Source: Candidatus Dojkabacteria bacterium | GTDB taxonomy: Bacteria; Patescibacteriota; Dojkabacteria; SC72; WJKH01 | Reading direction: 5' to 3' | Assembly (NCBI GenBank): GCA_014729235.1 | Contig: WJKH01000027.1 | Coordinates: 1 to 32,688 of the forward strand | DNA length: 32,688 nt | Shown here: positions 8,084 to 16,459 of the stretch, one piece after another | Numbering within the stretch: the stretch's first letter is position 1 | Layout: each line of letters begins with the position of its first letter | Program-made: the position numbers and the translations under genes | Notes under the pieces: model-generated | What the model was told of the DNA's origin: nothing | The model's input: only the letters and a program-made list of their open reading frames with translations | The model's database searches: none

Positions 8084-8963
8084 TTCCCTCAAAAATTACC
8101 CTAAAGACAAAATACGTTTTATATGCAATTTTGGGAATATTGTCACTTCTGCTGTTTAACAGGGTCTCTGCAGTTATTGCAGAGCAAGCAGGTGACTCAC
8201 CTGAAAGTGGAACAAATTCAAGACTAAATCAGTTGTATGAAAGTTTAATAAGTCTTAATTATGGTGATGAGGGTACGGGGGACTGGGGGGGAAGTGGAAT
8301 CGAATCAAAACTGCGGCAGAATGGACTCCAGACTCGGGGTTATCTGCAGAGGAGGTTTTGAGTGGAGAAAAGTTTTATAGTGGATCACGTCAAGCTCAAT
8401 ATGGAACCGCAACTCCTCAAATTGACTACGCTGAACAATCTCTGATAGCCTGGGATGATCTCTATACTGGAGATTACAGTTCTGAGGAATCTGATTGGGT
8501 GGCGACTGTATCCGATCAGGTGTACTTGGATACCAGAACTGGATTGTATTGGCATAACCCCGGGATTAGCGCGTATAACTGTTTTGACAATAGCACTTGT
8601 GATTTTTTTTCAACTGAACCCCGCGGTGATTATGATGGGAGCGATATTGGGACCTGCACTGGGGGAGGGACTGAGTGTGGTCCAGCCGGTAATGCAATTA
8701 ATTATTGTGCTACTCTTTCTTTGGATTCAGATGGTGATTCTACTCTAGAAACGGATTGGTATTTACCTTCTGTTAAAGAGCTTTTTCAAGCTCAGATTGA
8801 CGGAATAGCCAATCATTTTGCTTTAACTCCAGGTAGTTATTGGTCATCGACCGAAGCTTCTCCATCTCCCAACAGTGTATGGACTCCGTATATGCCTTAT
8901 CCAACGGGGTCAAATTCAGGTAAAGAGTTTAATAGACCGTTTTTGTGTGTCAGGAGAGATTAA
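8080..8963 (+). CDS. secreted Lcl/DUF1566-domain protein, interrupted by a frameshift at a G7 tract
   Basis: Two frames make one recognisable protein. Frame A (from ATG 8080 to the stop at 8361) gives a signal peptide and RLNQLYESLISLNYG. Frame B, open from before 8295 to the TAA at 8963, gives WNRIKTAAEWTPDSG and LSGEKFYSGSRQAQYGTA, then the Lcl C-terminal domain: DTRTGLYW, AINYCATLSL, TDWYLPSVKELF, YWSSTE and a final FLCVRRD. Joined, this is the layout I recall for CPR Lcl-domain proteins. Frame A after the tract (ESKLRQNGLQTRG) is nonsense. The join needs a -1 shift or one extra base in GGGGGGG (8285-8291). Possible explanations are programmed -1 frameshifting, phase variation, a real mutation or a homopolymer sequencing error. 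Without a shift, only the 201-aa frame opening at TTG 8358 would express the Lcl domain, and without a signal peptide. Confidence 0.72.
8285..8291 (+). other. G7 tract / -1 slippery heptamer
   Basis: The zero-frame codons are TGG GGG GGA, so bases 8286-8292 form G GGG GGA, a classic X XXX XXY heptamer for tandem -1 slippage. A shift here joins the signal-peptide frame to the Lcl-domain frame. G-rich sequence just upstream (GAGGGTACGGGG) could act as an internal Shine-Dalgarno-like stimulator; I see no strong downstream hairpin. Confidence 0.6.
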
Positions 8964-8996
8964 GCTCGATTCAATCTACTAATTAATCGTGAAATC

Positions 8997-9005
8997 TGCT
9001 ATATT
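8997..9005 (+). promoter_or_regulatory. extended -10 promoter of pilN-like gene
   Basis: TGCTATATT, with start of transcription predicted near 9012 and the TTG start at 9034. No recognisable -35 box. Confidence 0.45.
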
Positions 9006-9033
9006 AGAAGGTAGAAAATAATTTAAATCTGCC

Positions 9034-9621
9034 TTGCCCTTGGCTTCCAAGAATTTGCCCCAATCAATAAATCTACTCGATCCGGTATTGGAACCGGAAG
9101 ATATATGGACTAAAGCCTATAATTGGATTGTAAACATAGGCAGAGTTTTATTAGTCTTTGTTGAAATAATCGTTTTAGCAGTTTTTTATATCCGATATAC
9201 TTACGATAAAGTAAAAAATGATCTAACTGAGGACATAAATCGTAAAATTCTTTCGGTTTTATCGCTGCCCGAGAACCGCCGCGACGAAAGGAAGTTTCGA
9301 AGCTATCTCAATCTTATTGACGATATAAAGTTAGTACAGGACAATCAAAAGCTCAATTCAGATAGATTGGCAATTATATTGGACACTCTGCCGCAGGAAT
9401 TTGAACTGCAGACGATATCGTTTGTAGGAAATCGTGTGAGCTTAAGTCTTTTGTCAAGAGACTTTGACTCAATTTCTGCTTATACTGCAGATTTAAAAGA
9501 AAATCCGCTAATAGATGAAAATGTTAAAGTTTCCCTCTCAAAAGAAGCAGAAGAGGAAGATTTTTACAGTACAGACATTGAATTCACGGTATCATTTAAA
9601 TTCATCACGTCGGAAGAGTAG
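9034..9621 (+). CDS. PilN-like type IV pilus / type II secretion assembly protein
   Basis: A 195-aa bitopic protein. The N-terminus carries SINLLDP (11-17), matching the 'INLLP' motif through which PilN binds cytoplasmic PilM. A single TM helix follows at about 33-53, then a helical segment (about 57-115) and a small alpha/beta domain. PilN with PilO forms the inner-membrane alignment complex of type IV pili and related secretion machines. The start is TTG (9034), chosen because it includes the INLL motif; no ATG or GTG is available upstream in frame. It is followed after 2 nt by the PilO-like gene. No pilM, pilB, pilC or pilin gene is in the window. Assignment rests on topology, motif and pairing, not on strong sequence identity. 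Confidence 0.62.
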   Translation: MPLASKNLPQSINLLDPVLEPEDIWTKAYNWIVNIGRVLLVFVEIIVLAVFYIRYTYDKVKNDLTEDINRKILSVLSLPENRRDERKFRSYLNLIDDIKLVQDNQKLNSDRLAIILDTLPQEFELQTISFVGNRVSLSLLSRDFDSISAYTADLKENPLIDENVKVSLSKEAEEEDFYSTDIEFTVSFKFITSEE

Positions 9622-9623
9622 GC

Positions 9624-10253
9624 ATGGCAAAAAGTAGTTTATCTCGAGAAAAAGCTCTTAAAGTTATTGAAAATTCCCGACAAAAAGCTGTCGGATACCT
9701 TGTTTTTACCCTTTTTGTTGTGTCGCTCTTACTTATTGGCGCTATCCGTCCGACCGTTTTGACTGTGATTGATCTATTGACTGAGATTGAAGAAAAGGAG
9801 GCTACGGTTGAAAAGCTCGATAACAAGATTAATGCTCTTAAAGAGCTTCGCACTGAATATAACGGAGGTATTCGTGACTCAATTGCTGATCTTTCAATGG
9901 TATTTCCAACTCGTGGGGATTTTAGTCTGTTTTTAGCTAATATTGAGAAAATAGCCGACAGCCAGGGATTTGGCCTTGTTAATATCAGTTTTGAAAAGTA
10001 TACGGAGCCTAGTGAGGGTGAGATAAATCCAGTTTCGCCCGATGTTTTAGTCCCATGGACTGTGATAATTAATGTTCGCGGTGATAGTGCTAATCTCATT
10101 AAATTGCTTAAATCCATTGAGAGTATGCCTATGTATCCGGAAATTCAGAATGTTTCGTTTTCAAACAAGGTTGATGATCAAGGTATGACAACTTTCACTG
10201 TGGTTATAAAGGTTTACAAGATTGAGGATCCTGAGTTTTATGAAATGAAATGA
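9624..10253 (+). CDS. PilO-like type IV pilus assembly protein
   Basis: A 209-aa bitopic protein with a cytoplasmic N-terminus, a TM helix at about 23-41, a coiled coil (about 50-80, rich in E and K with heptad leucines) and a C-terminal ferredoxin-like region. This is the PilO plan. In the segment FPTRGDFSLFLANIEKIADSQGF the 'FP...' followed by an amphipathic helix matches PilO proteins. Only 2 nt separate it from the PilN-like gene, so the two are translationally coupled, as PilN and PilO normally are. Function in a pilus or pseudopilus is inferred. Confidence 0.6.
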   Translation: MAKSSLSREKALKVIENSRQKAVGYLVFTLFVVSLLLIGAIRPTVLTVIDLLTEIEEKEATVEKLDNKINALKELRTEYNGGIRDSIADLSMVFPTRGDFSLFLANIEKIADSQGFGLVNISFEKYTEPSEGEINPVSPDVLVPWTVIINVRGDSANLIKLLKSIESMPMYPEIQNVSFSNKVDDQGMTTFTVVIKVYKIEDPEFYEMK

Positions 10254-10279
10254 TAGGTTAATTATTATTAAATAGTCTA

Positions 10280-10510
10280 ATGAGAAAGCCATTTGTAGCT
10301 CTGTTGATTCTTGCAGTTCTGGGAATAGCCGTCTGGGTCGGTTTTTCAATTTACTTTGCTCTAACATCGATAGATGAAGACCCTGAAGTTGAGATTTATG
10401 CCGCTCCTATCAAGTCTTCTTTTAATATTGAGGAGATTTCTGATACAAATTCACGGATTAAGGAGAATTTAATTGTTCAGCCTGAAGTTTTTCTTGATTT
10501 AGAGGATTAG
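10280..10510 (+). CDS. small single-TM protein at the end of the pil-like operon
   Basis: A 76-aa protein with a Lys/Arg-flanked hydrophobic helix at about 5-29, then an acidic extracytoplasmic tail (DEDPEVE, NIEEIS, DLED). It starts 26 nt after the PilO-like stop. It is in the place where PilP follows PilO in proteobacterial pil operons, but it is far shorter and has no lipobox, so I do not call it PilP. It may be an accessory subunit of the same complex. Confidence 0.55.
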   Translation: MRKPFVALLILAVLGIAVWVGFSIYFALTSIDEDPEVEIYAAPIKSSFNIEEISDTNSRIKENLIVQPEVFLDLED

Positions 10511-10587
10511 TTGATCTTATTTATTGCTCACATCAGGCGAATATTCTGGCCTACAGTCGATGAGATTCATATCCCTAGCCTGCAGCT

Positions 10588-11691
10588 TTACTGAATGTCA
10601 ATATAATCCTTTAACTTCTTATCATAAGACCTCTCCTTCAACTTCTTCAAAGCCTTCGCCTCAATCTGACGAATACGCTCTCTGGTCACACCAAATTCAC
10701 GGCCAACCTCCTCCAAAGTGCGAGTTACGCCATCCTCAAGCCCAAACCTCAGCGACAGAACCTTTCTTTCTCGATCCTGAAGAGTACCGAGGATCTCCTT
10801 CATTTGCTTTTTCAGATACTCTATTGTAGCAATTTGGTCAGGAGATAAGGAAAATTCGTCGGCAATAATATCTTCAAGTTTATTGTCTTTTTCGTCCCCA
10901 ATTGGAGTAGATAGTGAGGCTGGATTTTGCTTGATTTTCTTAATTTCCTCGACCTTCTCAACCTCAATTTCCATCTCTTCAGCTATCTCTTCGCTTTTAG
11001 GTTTGCGGCCGAGCTTAGAAGCCAAAATCGCTTGAACTTTGTTAAACTTGTTTATTGTTTCAATCATATGAACAGGAATTCTAATAGTTCTGGCTTGATC
11101 TGCAATTGCACGGGTAATTGCCTGACGGATCCACCAAGTAGCGTAGGTTGAGAATTTGAACCCTTTGGTATAGTCAAACTTTTCTACAGCGCGCATTAAT
11201 CCCATATTTCCTTCCTGGATTAGGTCAAGCAAGTCAAGGCCGCGTTTAGCGTATTTCTTGGCGATACTTACAACAAGTCGCAGATTAGCTGTAATCAAAA
11301 GGTTATGAGCTTCCTGATCGCCCTTTTCAATTCTTTTTGCCAGAATAACCTCTTCTTCACCTGTGAGAAGGGGAATTTTACCAATCTCATGAAGATATGA
11401 GCGAATAGCGTCTGTTGAACTTCCGGCCTGGATAGACTTTAAAATTTTAATTTTTTTCTCCAGCGTAAGATTATCTGTGCTGGTTGTGTCAGGGGTGTCG
11501 TCCTCATCATCCAGATCTATAACCTCAACATTTTCCTCCTGGAGACGGCTAAATATTTGATCTATAGCATCAATGTCGTCTTCTACATTTGGAAAAGCTT
11601 GGAGAATTTCTGTTTGCGTCAAAAAACCTTGCTTTTGTCCCTTCTCTACAAGCTTATCAAGGATTTTTTTGCGTCTTTTGGTTTGTTTCAT
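10588..11691 (-). CDS. rpoD: primary sigma factor RpoD (sigma-70)
   Basis: The housekeeping sigma factor that directs RNA polymerase to promoters. All conserved regions are present: a shortened N-terminal region ending in an acidic patch (DLDDEDD), region 1.2 ([17 protein letters not shown]), regions 2.1-2.4 including [12 protein letters not shown] and [20 protein letters not shown], region 3, and the region 4.2 helix-turn-helix [20 protein letters not shown]. It is 367 aa from the ATG at 11691. I reject an in-frame ATG 36 nt upstream because that 12-aa extension would overlap the divergent gene and its promoter. Regions 2.4 and 3.0 are intact, consistent with the many extended -10 promoters here. 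It is convergent with the pil-like operon and divergent from a zinc-ribbon gene. Confidence 0.95.
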   Translation of the reverse strand: MKQTKRRKKILDKLVEKGQKQGFLTQTEILQAFPNVEDDIDAIDQIFSRLQEENVEVIDLDDEDDTPDTTSTDNLTLEKKIKILKSIQAGSSTDAIRSYLHEIGKIPLLTGEEEVILAKRIEKGDQEAHNLLITANLRLVVSIAKKYAKRGLDLLDLIQEGNMGLMRAVEKFDYTKGFKFSTYATWWIRQAITRAIADQARTIRIPVHMIETINKFNKVQAILASKLGRKPKSEEIAEEMEIEVEKVEEIKKIKQNPASLSTPIGDEKDNKLEDIIADEFSLSPDQIATIEYLKKQMKEILGTLQDRERKVLSLRFGLEDGVTRTLEEVGREFGVTRERIRQIEAKALKKLKERSYDKKLKDYIDIQ

Positions 11692-11711
11692 TAAAGTATT
11701 AGTGTTATAAT
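11683..11711 (+). promoter_or_regulatory. leaderless promoter of the zinc-ribbon gene
   Basis: TTGTTT (11683-11688), 17-nt spacer, TATAAT (11706-11711) preceded by TGT, an extended -10. Six bases separate the -10 from the ATG at 11718, so transcription should start on the A of the start codon. The -35 is the complement of codons 2-3 of rpoD. Confidence 0.75.
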
Positions 11712-11717
11712 TTAAAC

Positions 11718-12095
11718 ATGGGATCAAAAATCAGTAAAAAAACTAAATCCACAAAGAATTCTAAAAGTATTTTTCTCAAAAAGAAGAATAGTGACACAGA
11801 ATCCAAGAAGGAATTCTTTATAGAAAGCGTTTCTAAATTTTGCGATAGGTGCGGTACGCCTTATAGTACTTCTGATGTTCATATTGTTCAGGAGACAAGT
11901 TCCAGCACCATTATACACTTTTCTTGCTCCAATTGTCTATCGAATCACATTGCTAACTTTGTGCCGGCAATTGGGACTGTCAGCAGGATGCCAATAAATA
12001 CTGATCTAACTTCTGACGAGATAGTAGGGTTCATCAGATCAGGTAAAGTTTCTACGGACGATGTACTAGATGTGTATGATCGACTAAATGACTAG
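11718..12095 (+). CDS. small zinc-ribbon protein, function unknown
   Basis: A 125-aa protein. Residues 1-32 are strongly basic and Ser/Thr-rich (probably disordered and nucleic-acid binding). A CxxC...CxxC zinc ribbon follows (C42, C45, C70, C73), with H67 nearby. The C-terminal part (about 98-125, [20 protein letters not shown]) looks like a small acidic helical unit. I recall similar short CPR proteins with a zinc ribbon followed by 'TDLT..E', but no function is known to me. It is expressed from a leaderless promoter back-to-back with rpoD, so an RNA polymerase or RNA-related role is conceivable; that is inference. Its stop lies 6 nt from the convergent neighbour's stop. Confidence 0.75.
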   Translation: MGSKISKKTKSTKNSKSIFLKKKNSDTESKKEFFIESVSKFCDRCGTPYSTSDVHIVQETSSSTIIHFSCSNCLSNHIANFVPAIGTVSRMPINTDLTSDEIVGFIRSGKVSTDDVLDVYDRLND

Positions 12096-12101
12096 GTTTA
12101 A

Positions 12102-12602
12102 TTAATTATTTCCTTGTTCCTCAACATTTTCAGGAGTTTCTGGCGTTGTTGCTTCCTCAACAGCAGGAGTTTCTATAGGTGTTTCTCTGATTACTGGAGC
12201 GACATTTATTATAATCTTGTCTGAAGGGCGATATAGAATTGCCTTCTTTTGGTAAATAATTAGTTTATCGCCATTTTCAACTCCCTGGTAGAAGTCAGGG
12301 TTATCTTCAATTAACTTTGTGTTGTCAGTAACAGTTGCAATCGTTGGTGTCTCATCGGGGAGCACAATGATTTTTCTAAGTTCTGATATAACTTGCTGTG
12401 TATCCTGAGATTGAACTTCAGGGCTGTTAGCATTTTTACGTTCTTCAATATACAGGTAAATAAGCACTCCACAAGCTATAGTCAGGACAAGAACAAGCAG
12501 CAGCAGAAACTGTGAGCCTTTGCTGGCTTTGTTTTTTTTCTTTGTTCCCGAGTTACTTGAGTCGAAATTGGGCATTTTAGATCGCTTGGCTGTATTTTCC
12601 AT
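12102..12602 (-). CDS. conserved single-TM protein, function unknown
   Basis: A 166-aa protein: a basic N-terminus (1-30), a TM helix at about 32-52, then an extracytoplasmic domain containing RKIIVLPDETPTIATVTD (about 75-93), DFYQGVENGDKLIIY and KKAILYRPSDKIIINVAP, and a Pro/Glu/Thr-rich tail. I recognise the 'VLP..E.PT.ATVTD...GDK..IY...AILY.P....I..VAP' pattern as a family widespread in CPR genomes with no assigned function. It lies 29 nt downstream of the DUF4012 gene, so it is probably the last gene of the envelope operon. Confidence 0.8.
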   Translation of the reverse strand: MENTAKRSKMPNFDSSNSGTKKKNKASKGSQFLLLLVLVLTIACGVLIYLYIEERKNANSPEVQSQDTQQVISELRKIIVLPDETPTIATVTDNTKLIEDNPDFYQGVENGDKLIIYQKKAILYRPSDKIIINVAPVIRETPIETPAVEEATTPETPENVEEQGNN

Positions 12603-12631
12603 ATATTAAAAAGTGAAAATTAAAGATGCAA

Positions 12632-15600
12632 TTACTTATATAGCCATATTAATGTAAATTGCTTGTCTGTGTCAAATTCTGACTGGTAAATAAGTCCGGA
12701 ATTGGAACTACTCAATGAATCACTTTCAGTTATGGCCCAGGAATTTGGATAATTTATCTCAAGATTGAGTATAGAATCTTCAATTCCGGGCTGTTTGTAA
12801 ATATCCAAGTCATAGACGATTTTATCATCCTTTATTGAGATAGGGAAGTAGCCTGACGAATCAGGTCTTTTGAGTGTGTATGAAATTTCAAGAGAGTTGC
12901 TGGATTTGATTGGAGTATTGAACCAGCCTCCAATAACCTTAAAGCCATTTGAATAAGTTGTTGTGTAACTATTCTCCTCAAAGCCGTCAACATAAGTTAC
13001 ATTTGCTGTTTCGGGCAGGAAAATTCGAAAGTAGTTGGTGTAATCGCCTTCCGGGTATACGTTTGCTACAGAACTGTTGGAAAGGTTGACTTTGTAGCTG
13101 TAGCGGATTTCATTAGGACTGATAATGTCCACATCAATGGCCGATGCGCGTGTGGTAAACAGATTTGCTTTATTTGCTCCCCAATTCCAATCTACGGCTG
13201 CAGGAGCACTTTGATAATCTTTTTTCAAAGCTCCGTTCCAGCCCTCGGTGATTAAATAACCACTAGCCTGGTCAGAGTCCATATGTATGAGGAGATCTTT
13301 TTCATCTAGGCTGTTAAGTAAGGTCTCTGCTATCAGAGGAATTTCTTTAGGGCTGAAGTTTACAACCTTTTTGATAACTTCATCTGTCAACTGACGGAGA
13401 AATTCTGATTTTTGTGTGCTGCCTGGGGTATACTCTTTGTGGATTTCAAAAATCATATCATACAGATTCTCACTGTTTACCAGGGTTTTGGCTCCGGTCG
13501 AGTCACTGAGCTCAAGGCCTCCCCATATATTTAGAAGATCCTGGATTAAATTTAGGTTCACAGCAATCACTCCATCTGCTTGATAAATATCTCCTGCTTG
13601 TTCTATAAAAAATTCCGCTGAGCTCGCGGCAGTTGGAAAGTCCGGGCTCCAGTTTGAGAGCGATAAATTCCAGTTTTCTACATCAAGTGCAGACTCCATA
13701 TCGTCTGGGGCGGGATAAAACTTGTTGTTTTGAGCTAATTTGCCATCTAAATCATACACATCGTTAACTGTGAATTGCACGATTTGTCCTCCCTCTACCT
13801 GTATAATTGCAAAGCTGGATATCCAGCCTCCTGTGCTTCGTATTTCTGAAGGATTTTGCAAGAGTACTATATACTTTTTTCTTTCGTAAAGTCCCAATAG
13901 CTCAGGCATAAGAGAGAGCGTCTCTTTTGCCGGTGGGATATAAGTTTCTGATTGTAGAGCCAGGTCTTTCATAAGAATAATTTCATCTTGCAGAAACTTA
14001 GGGAAAGCTGTTACATCAATTTCACGGGCTAACTTTGCTCCCAGGATAATATCGTAGGCTGCCTTATCAAGGCTTTGTTTGTTATCAGCTATTGCTTGAA
14101 GTTCTTCTCTGTACTGCCTTGTCGATACTACTGTTACATCATCAGGTGTGACTGATGGCTGAAATTCTCTGAGATAATCTATCACAGGGACCAGGGTTTC
14201 GGTAGCTTCTTCAGTTCCTGTTGCTATATAATTTATACTGTAAAATAGGTTCGAGGTGTTTTCGTATAGTTCTCTTTGCCCAAGGATTAGAAATAACCAG
14301 TTTAATCTTTCCAGATTAGTGATTTGCGAGTTGCTGTATTTGTGAATTCTTTCAATCTTGCTGGGTATTCGTTCGGTTTCCATAGTCTGCAGGTCAGAGT
14401 AAAGAGACTTTGACTCACGGTAGGTAAGGATTCCTGTGATAATGAGTGTAAGAACAGGCCCGAGTAAGAAGTAGTAAATGGCCGTCAGGACTACTGTTAT
14501 GCCCGCCAGCTTCAGAAGTGATATTGCGTTTAGCTTTTCTTTCACTTTGGCGCTTTTTAGCGGAGCAAAGAAGTTACTTACAGATTTGCCAAGTCCCGTT
14601 TGAATAGTTTTAGTTTTTTTATTAGAGGTTTCTCTGACAGTTTTGCTCTGAGTTTCTTCTACATCACTGACTTGTGCTTTAGACTTGGTATTCTGCTCAG
14701 GTTTGGAGTCTGAAGGGGAAGCTGAACTCTTATTTTCTCCGGGTTTTTTATACCACTGTTTATTGTGCCTCTCATAAGTTAGCTCAAGCATTTCGGTAAT
14801 AGTTTCCTGAAGTGGTGATTTTTGTTCCCATCCGTATTCAGAGGCATTGGGAGCTGGAATATACAAATTATGCATCACAGGTGAGTCACTTGAGTGTGGT
14901 TCAAATTTGATTTCAGATGCGTTTGGATTAAGTTCGAGGACTTTATAGGCAACTGATAATGTCGTGTATTCATTATTGTTTGCAAGAGAAATAACTTCTC
15001 CCTTCGTTTTGTTGTCAAACGCTAGTTTTAAAATTCCATAAATTGCATCTTCAGCGCTGAGTAAATGATGGGTTTCCAGCCCCTCTCCAAATATTTTGAT
15101 AACGTTGCTCTTAACTGCATTTTCGAATATTGAATCAAGGTCCTCATCATGAATTGCGTAGTTTTCTCCAAGGACTGTTCCAAGCCGAATTATTCTGACA
15201 TTGGCATTTGATTTATCATGATACTCAGCTGTAAGAGTTTCTGAGTATTTTTGTAACTCTGAAGTGGAGTAGGGGGAGGGCGTCATATATGAGTTGTTGA
15301 ATTGTTCTCGTGCAAGTTTCTTGTTTAGTTCGATGGAGGTAATGAGATTAAACTTTGCCTTATTCTTAAGTGATAGCTTCAGGCTAAGATTTAGGTTGTT
15401 TGATTCGTGTAGGAAATCGCGGCTGTTTAGAACATCCTGGCTAAGTAAATAGTCGTACTGGATAAAAAACATGTAATCAACTCTATCAATAGTTTTATAA
15501 AACTCTTCAATTCCGTGAAAATCGATAAAGTCAATTTTTGAATTCTTTTTGAGTTTCGCGATCAGGTCTTTTCCCTGCGCAGTGTAATCATCGATGATTA

Positions 15601-15721
15601 TAACTTTACTACCTTGTTTGGCTAAAGCTTGAGCAATATCAAAGCCAAGCTGATTAGCCCCATGAACCAGAATTGACACAGGGGTTCTTATGTGAATTTT
15701 CTGAAAATCAGCTTTGCTCAT
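12632..15721 (-). CDS. Rossmann (NAD-epimerase-like) / DUF4012 fusion membrane protein
   Basis: A 1029-aa fusion. Residues about 1-310 form an extended-SDR/RmlD-like Rossmann domain beginning SILVHGANQLGFDIAQAL; the Gly-rich loop lacks one glycine and no YxxxK catalytic pair is evident (PYSTSELQKY is the nearest), so enzyme activity is doubtful. A low-complexity Ser/Lys/Glu linker follows (about 330-390), then one or two TM helices at about 400-433. The rest is extracytoplasmic, with the DUF4012 core around LLQNPSEIRSTGGWISSFA (about 617-635). DUF4012 proteins are common in CPR and Actinobacteria; function unknown, with a cell-envelope role presumed. It starts 14 nt after the PEGA gene and sits in a cluster with a sugar-phosphate transferase, so polysaccharide or surface-polymer assembly is a reasonable guess. 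Confidence 0.85.
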   Translation of the reverse strand: MSKADFQKIHIRTPVSILVHGANQLGFDIAQALAKQGSKVIIIDDYTAQGKDLIAKLKKNSKIDFIDFHGIEEFYKTIDRVDYMFFIQYDYLLSQDVLNSRDFLHESNNLNLSLKLSLKNKAKFNLITSIELNKKLAREQFNNSYMTPSPYSTSELQKYSETLTAEYHDKSNANVRIIRLGTVLGENYAIHDEDLDSIFENAVKSNVIKIFGEGLETHHLLSAEDAIYGILKLAFDNKTKGEVISLANNNEYTTLSVAYKVLELNPNASEIKFEPHSSDSPVMHNLYIPAPNASEYGWEQKSPLQETITEMLELTYERHNKQWYKKPGENKSSASPSDSKPEQNTKSKAQVSDVEETQSKTVRETSNKKTKTIQTGLGKSVSNFFAPLKSAKVKEKLNAISLLKLAGITVVLTAIYYFLLGPVLTLIITGILTYRESKSLYSDLQTMETERIPSKIERIHKYSNSQITNLERLNWLFLILGQRELYENTSNLFYSINYIATGTEEATETLVPVIDYLREFQPSVTPDDVTVVSTRQYREELQAIADNKQSLDKAAYDIILGAKLAREIDVTAFPKFLQDEIILMKDLALQSETYIPPAKETLSLMPELLGLYERKKYIVLLQNPSEIRSTGGWISSFAIIQVEGGQIVQFTVNDVYDLDGKLAQNNKFYPAPDDMESALDVENWNLSLSNWSPDFPTAASSAEFFIEQAGDIYQADGVIAVNLNLIQDLLNIWGGLELSDSTGAKTLVNSENLYDMIFEIHKEYTPGSTQKSEFLRQLTDEVIKKVVNFSPKEIPLIAETLLNSLDEKDLLIHMDSDQASGYLITEGWNGALKKDYQSAPAAVDWNWGANKANLFTTRASAIDVDIISPNEIRYSYKVNLSNSSVANVYPEGDYTNYFRIFLPETANVTYVDGFEENSYTTTYSNGFKVIGGWFNTPIKSSNSLEISYTLKRPDSSGYFPISIKDDKIVYDLDIYKQPGIEDSILNLEINYPNSWAITESDSLSSSNSGLIYQSEFDTDKQFTLIWLYK

Positions 15722-15735
15722 CTTTTACTGTAAAA

Positions 15736-16368
15736 TCAGATTAACTCTGTCGGGATCGGCATTAAATATGCAACGATGTTTAAGTGATAGTCCTCGTTTA
15801 TTATAACCGGTACCTCAATGGTTTCATACCCCTCTGCAGTGATTTTTATCACGTGATTAGTAGCACTTATTTCATGTTTTTTTAGCGGGACTTCTGAAAT
15901 GTACTCGTTGTCGATATATATAGATACTCCGGGAACTTCAGTTGAAACCGATAGACTTCCAGCGCTTTTCTTAATTGATTTTGCAGGGGTATAAAACAGC
16001 ATATATCCTGATTTAATATTTTGTGGGCCGAGTTCGACGGAAATTACAGATTCTGTGTTTCTTGTAAGCTCAATTGTGAATGTCTGAGGGTCATAAAATG
16101 CTTCATTTCCGGAAATTCTGGATAATTTGACCTGGTAGGTACCTTCTTCAAGATCGCCGATGACCTGGCTTGTTTCTCCATAGTCTTTTCCGTTAACTTC
16201 AATCTCGGATTTACTGTTAGGTGTCGTAATAGAGAGGTTTGTATTGCTATAGAATGATTTGATGACAGGAATTTTTGATAGCAGCCTGTCTGCAGGCATG
16301 AATATCAAAATCATAGTAACAGCAAGAATAGTGATAATTATTAATATCGGGAGGGCAAACTTTTTCAT
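15736..16368 (-). CDS. PEGA-domain membrane-anchored protein
   Basis: A 210-aa protein from the ATG at 16368: a signal-anchor helix (about 5-25), then two beta-rich modules. The second (LSVSTEVPGVSIYIDNEYI...TAEGYETIEVPVII) is a clear PEGA domain, and the first (SITTPNSKSEIEVNGKDYGE) is a divergent PEGA-like unit. PEGA domains are extracellular, often wall-associated. A frame beginning with TTG at 16398 would add 10 residues and nearly abut the predicted transcription start, so the start is ambiguous; I prefer the ATG because it gives a normal Lys-Lys signal-anchor start. It shares an operon with the Rossmann-DUF4012 gene. Confidence 0.78.
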   Translation of the reverse strand: MKKFALPILIIITILAVTMILIFMPADRLLSKIPVIKSFYSNTNLSITTPNSKSEIEVNGKDYGETSQVIGDLEEGTYQVKLSRISGNEAFYDPQTFTIELTRNTESVISVELGPQNIKSGYMLFYTPAKSIKKSAGSLSVSTEVPGVSIYIDNEYISEVPLKKHEISATNHVIKITAEGYETIEVPVIINEDYHLNIVAYLMPIPTELI

Positions 16369-16407
16369 AGGTAACTGGTTCGAATTAAGCTTAATCAATT
16401 TAGCTTA

Positions 16408-16436
16408 AATATAGCACTTTTCTAAGATATAAGTAA
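16408..16436 (-). promoter_or_regulatory. promoter of the PEGA/DUF4012 genes
   Basis: On the minus strand: TTACTT (16436-16431), 17-nt spacer, TATATT (16413-16408) preceded by TGC. Predicted start of transcription is near 16401. The same TGCTATATT occurs upstream of the pilN-like gene. Confidence 0.5.
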
Positions 16437-16459
16437 AGGGAATTGTCAGTAAGAATCGA

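Noticed and set aside
11691-11727. Extended rpoD N-terminus from the upstream ATG at 11727
   Set aside because: It would overlap the divergent gene's start and its promoter; MKQTKRRKK from 11691 is a natural start.
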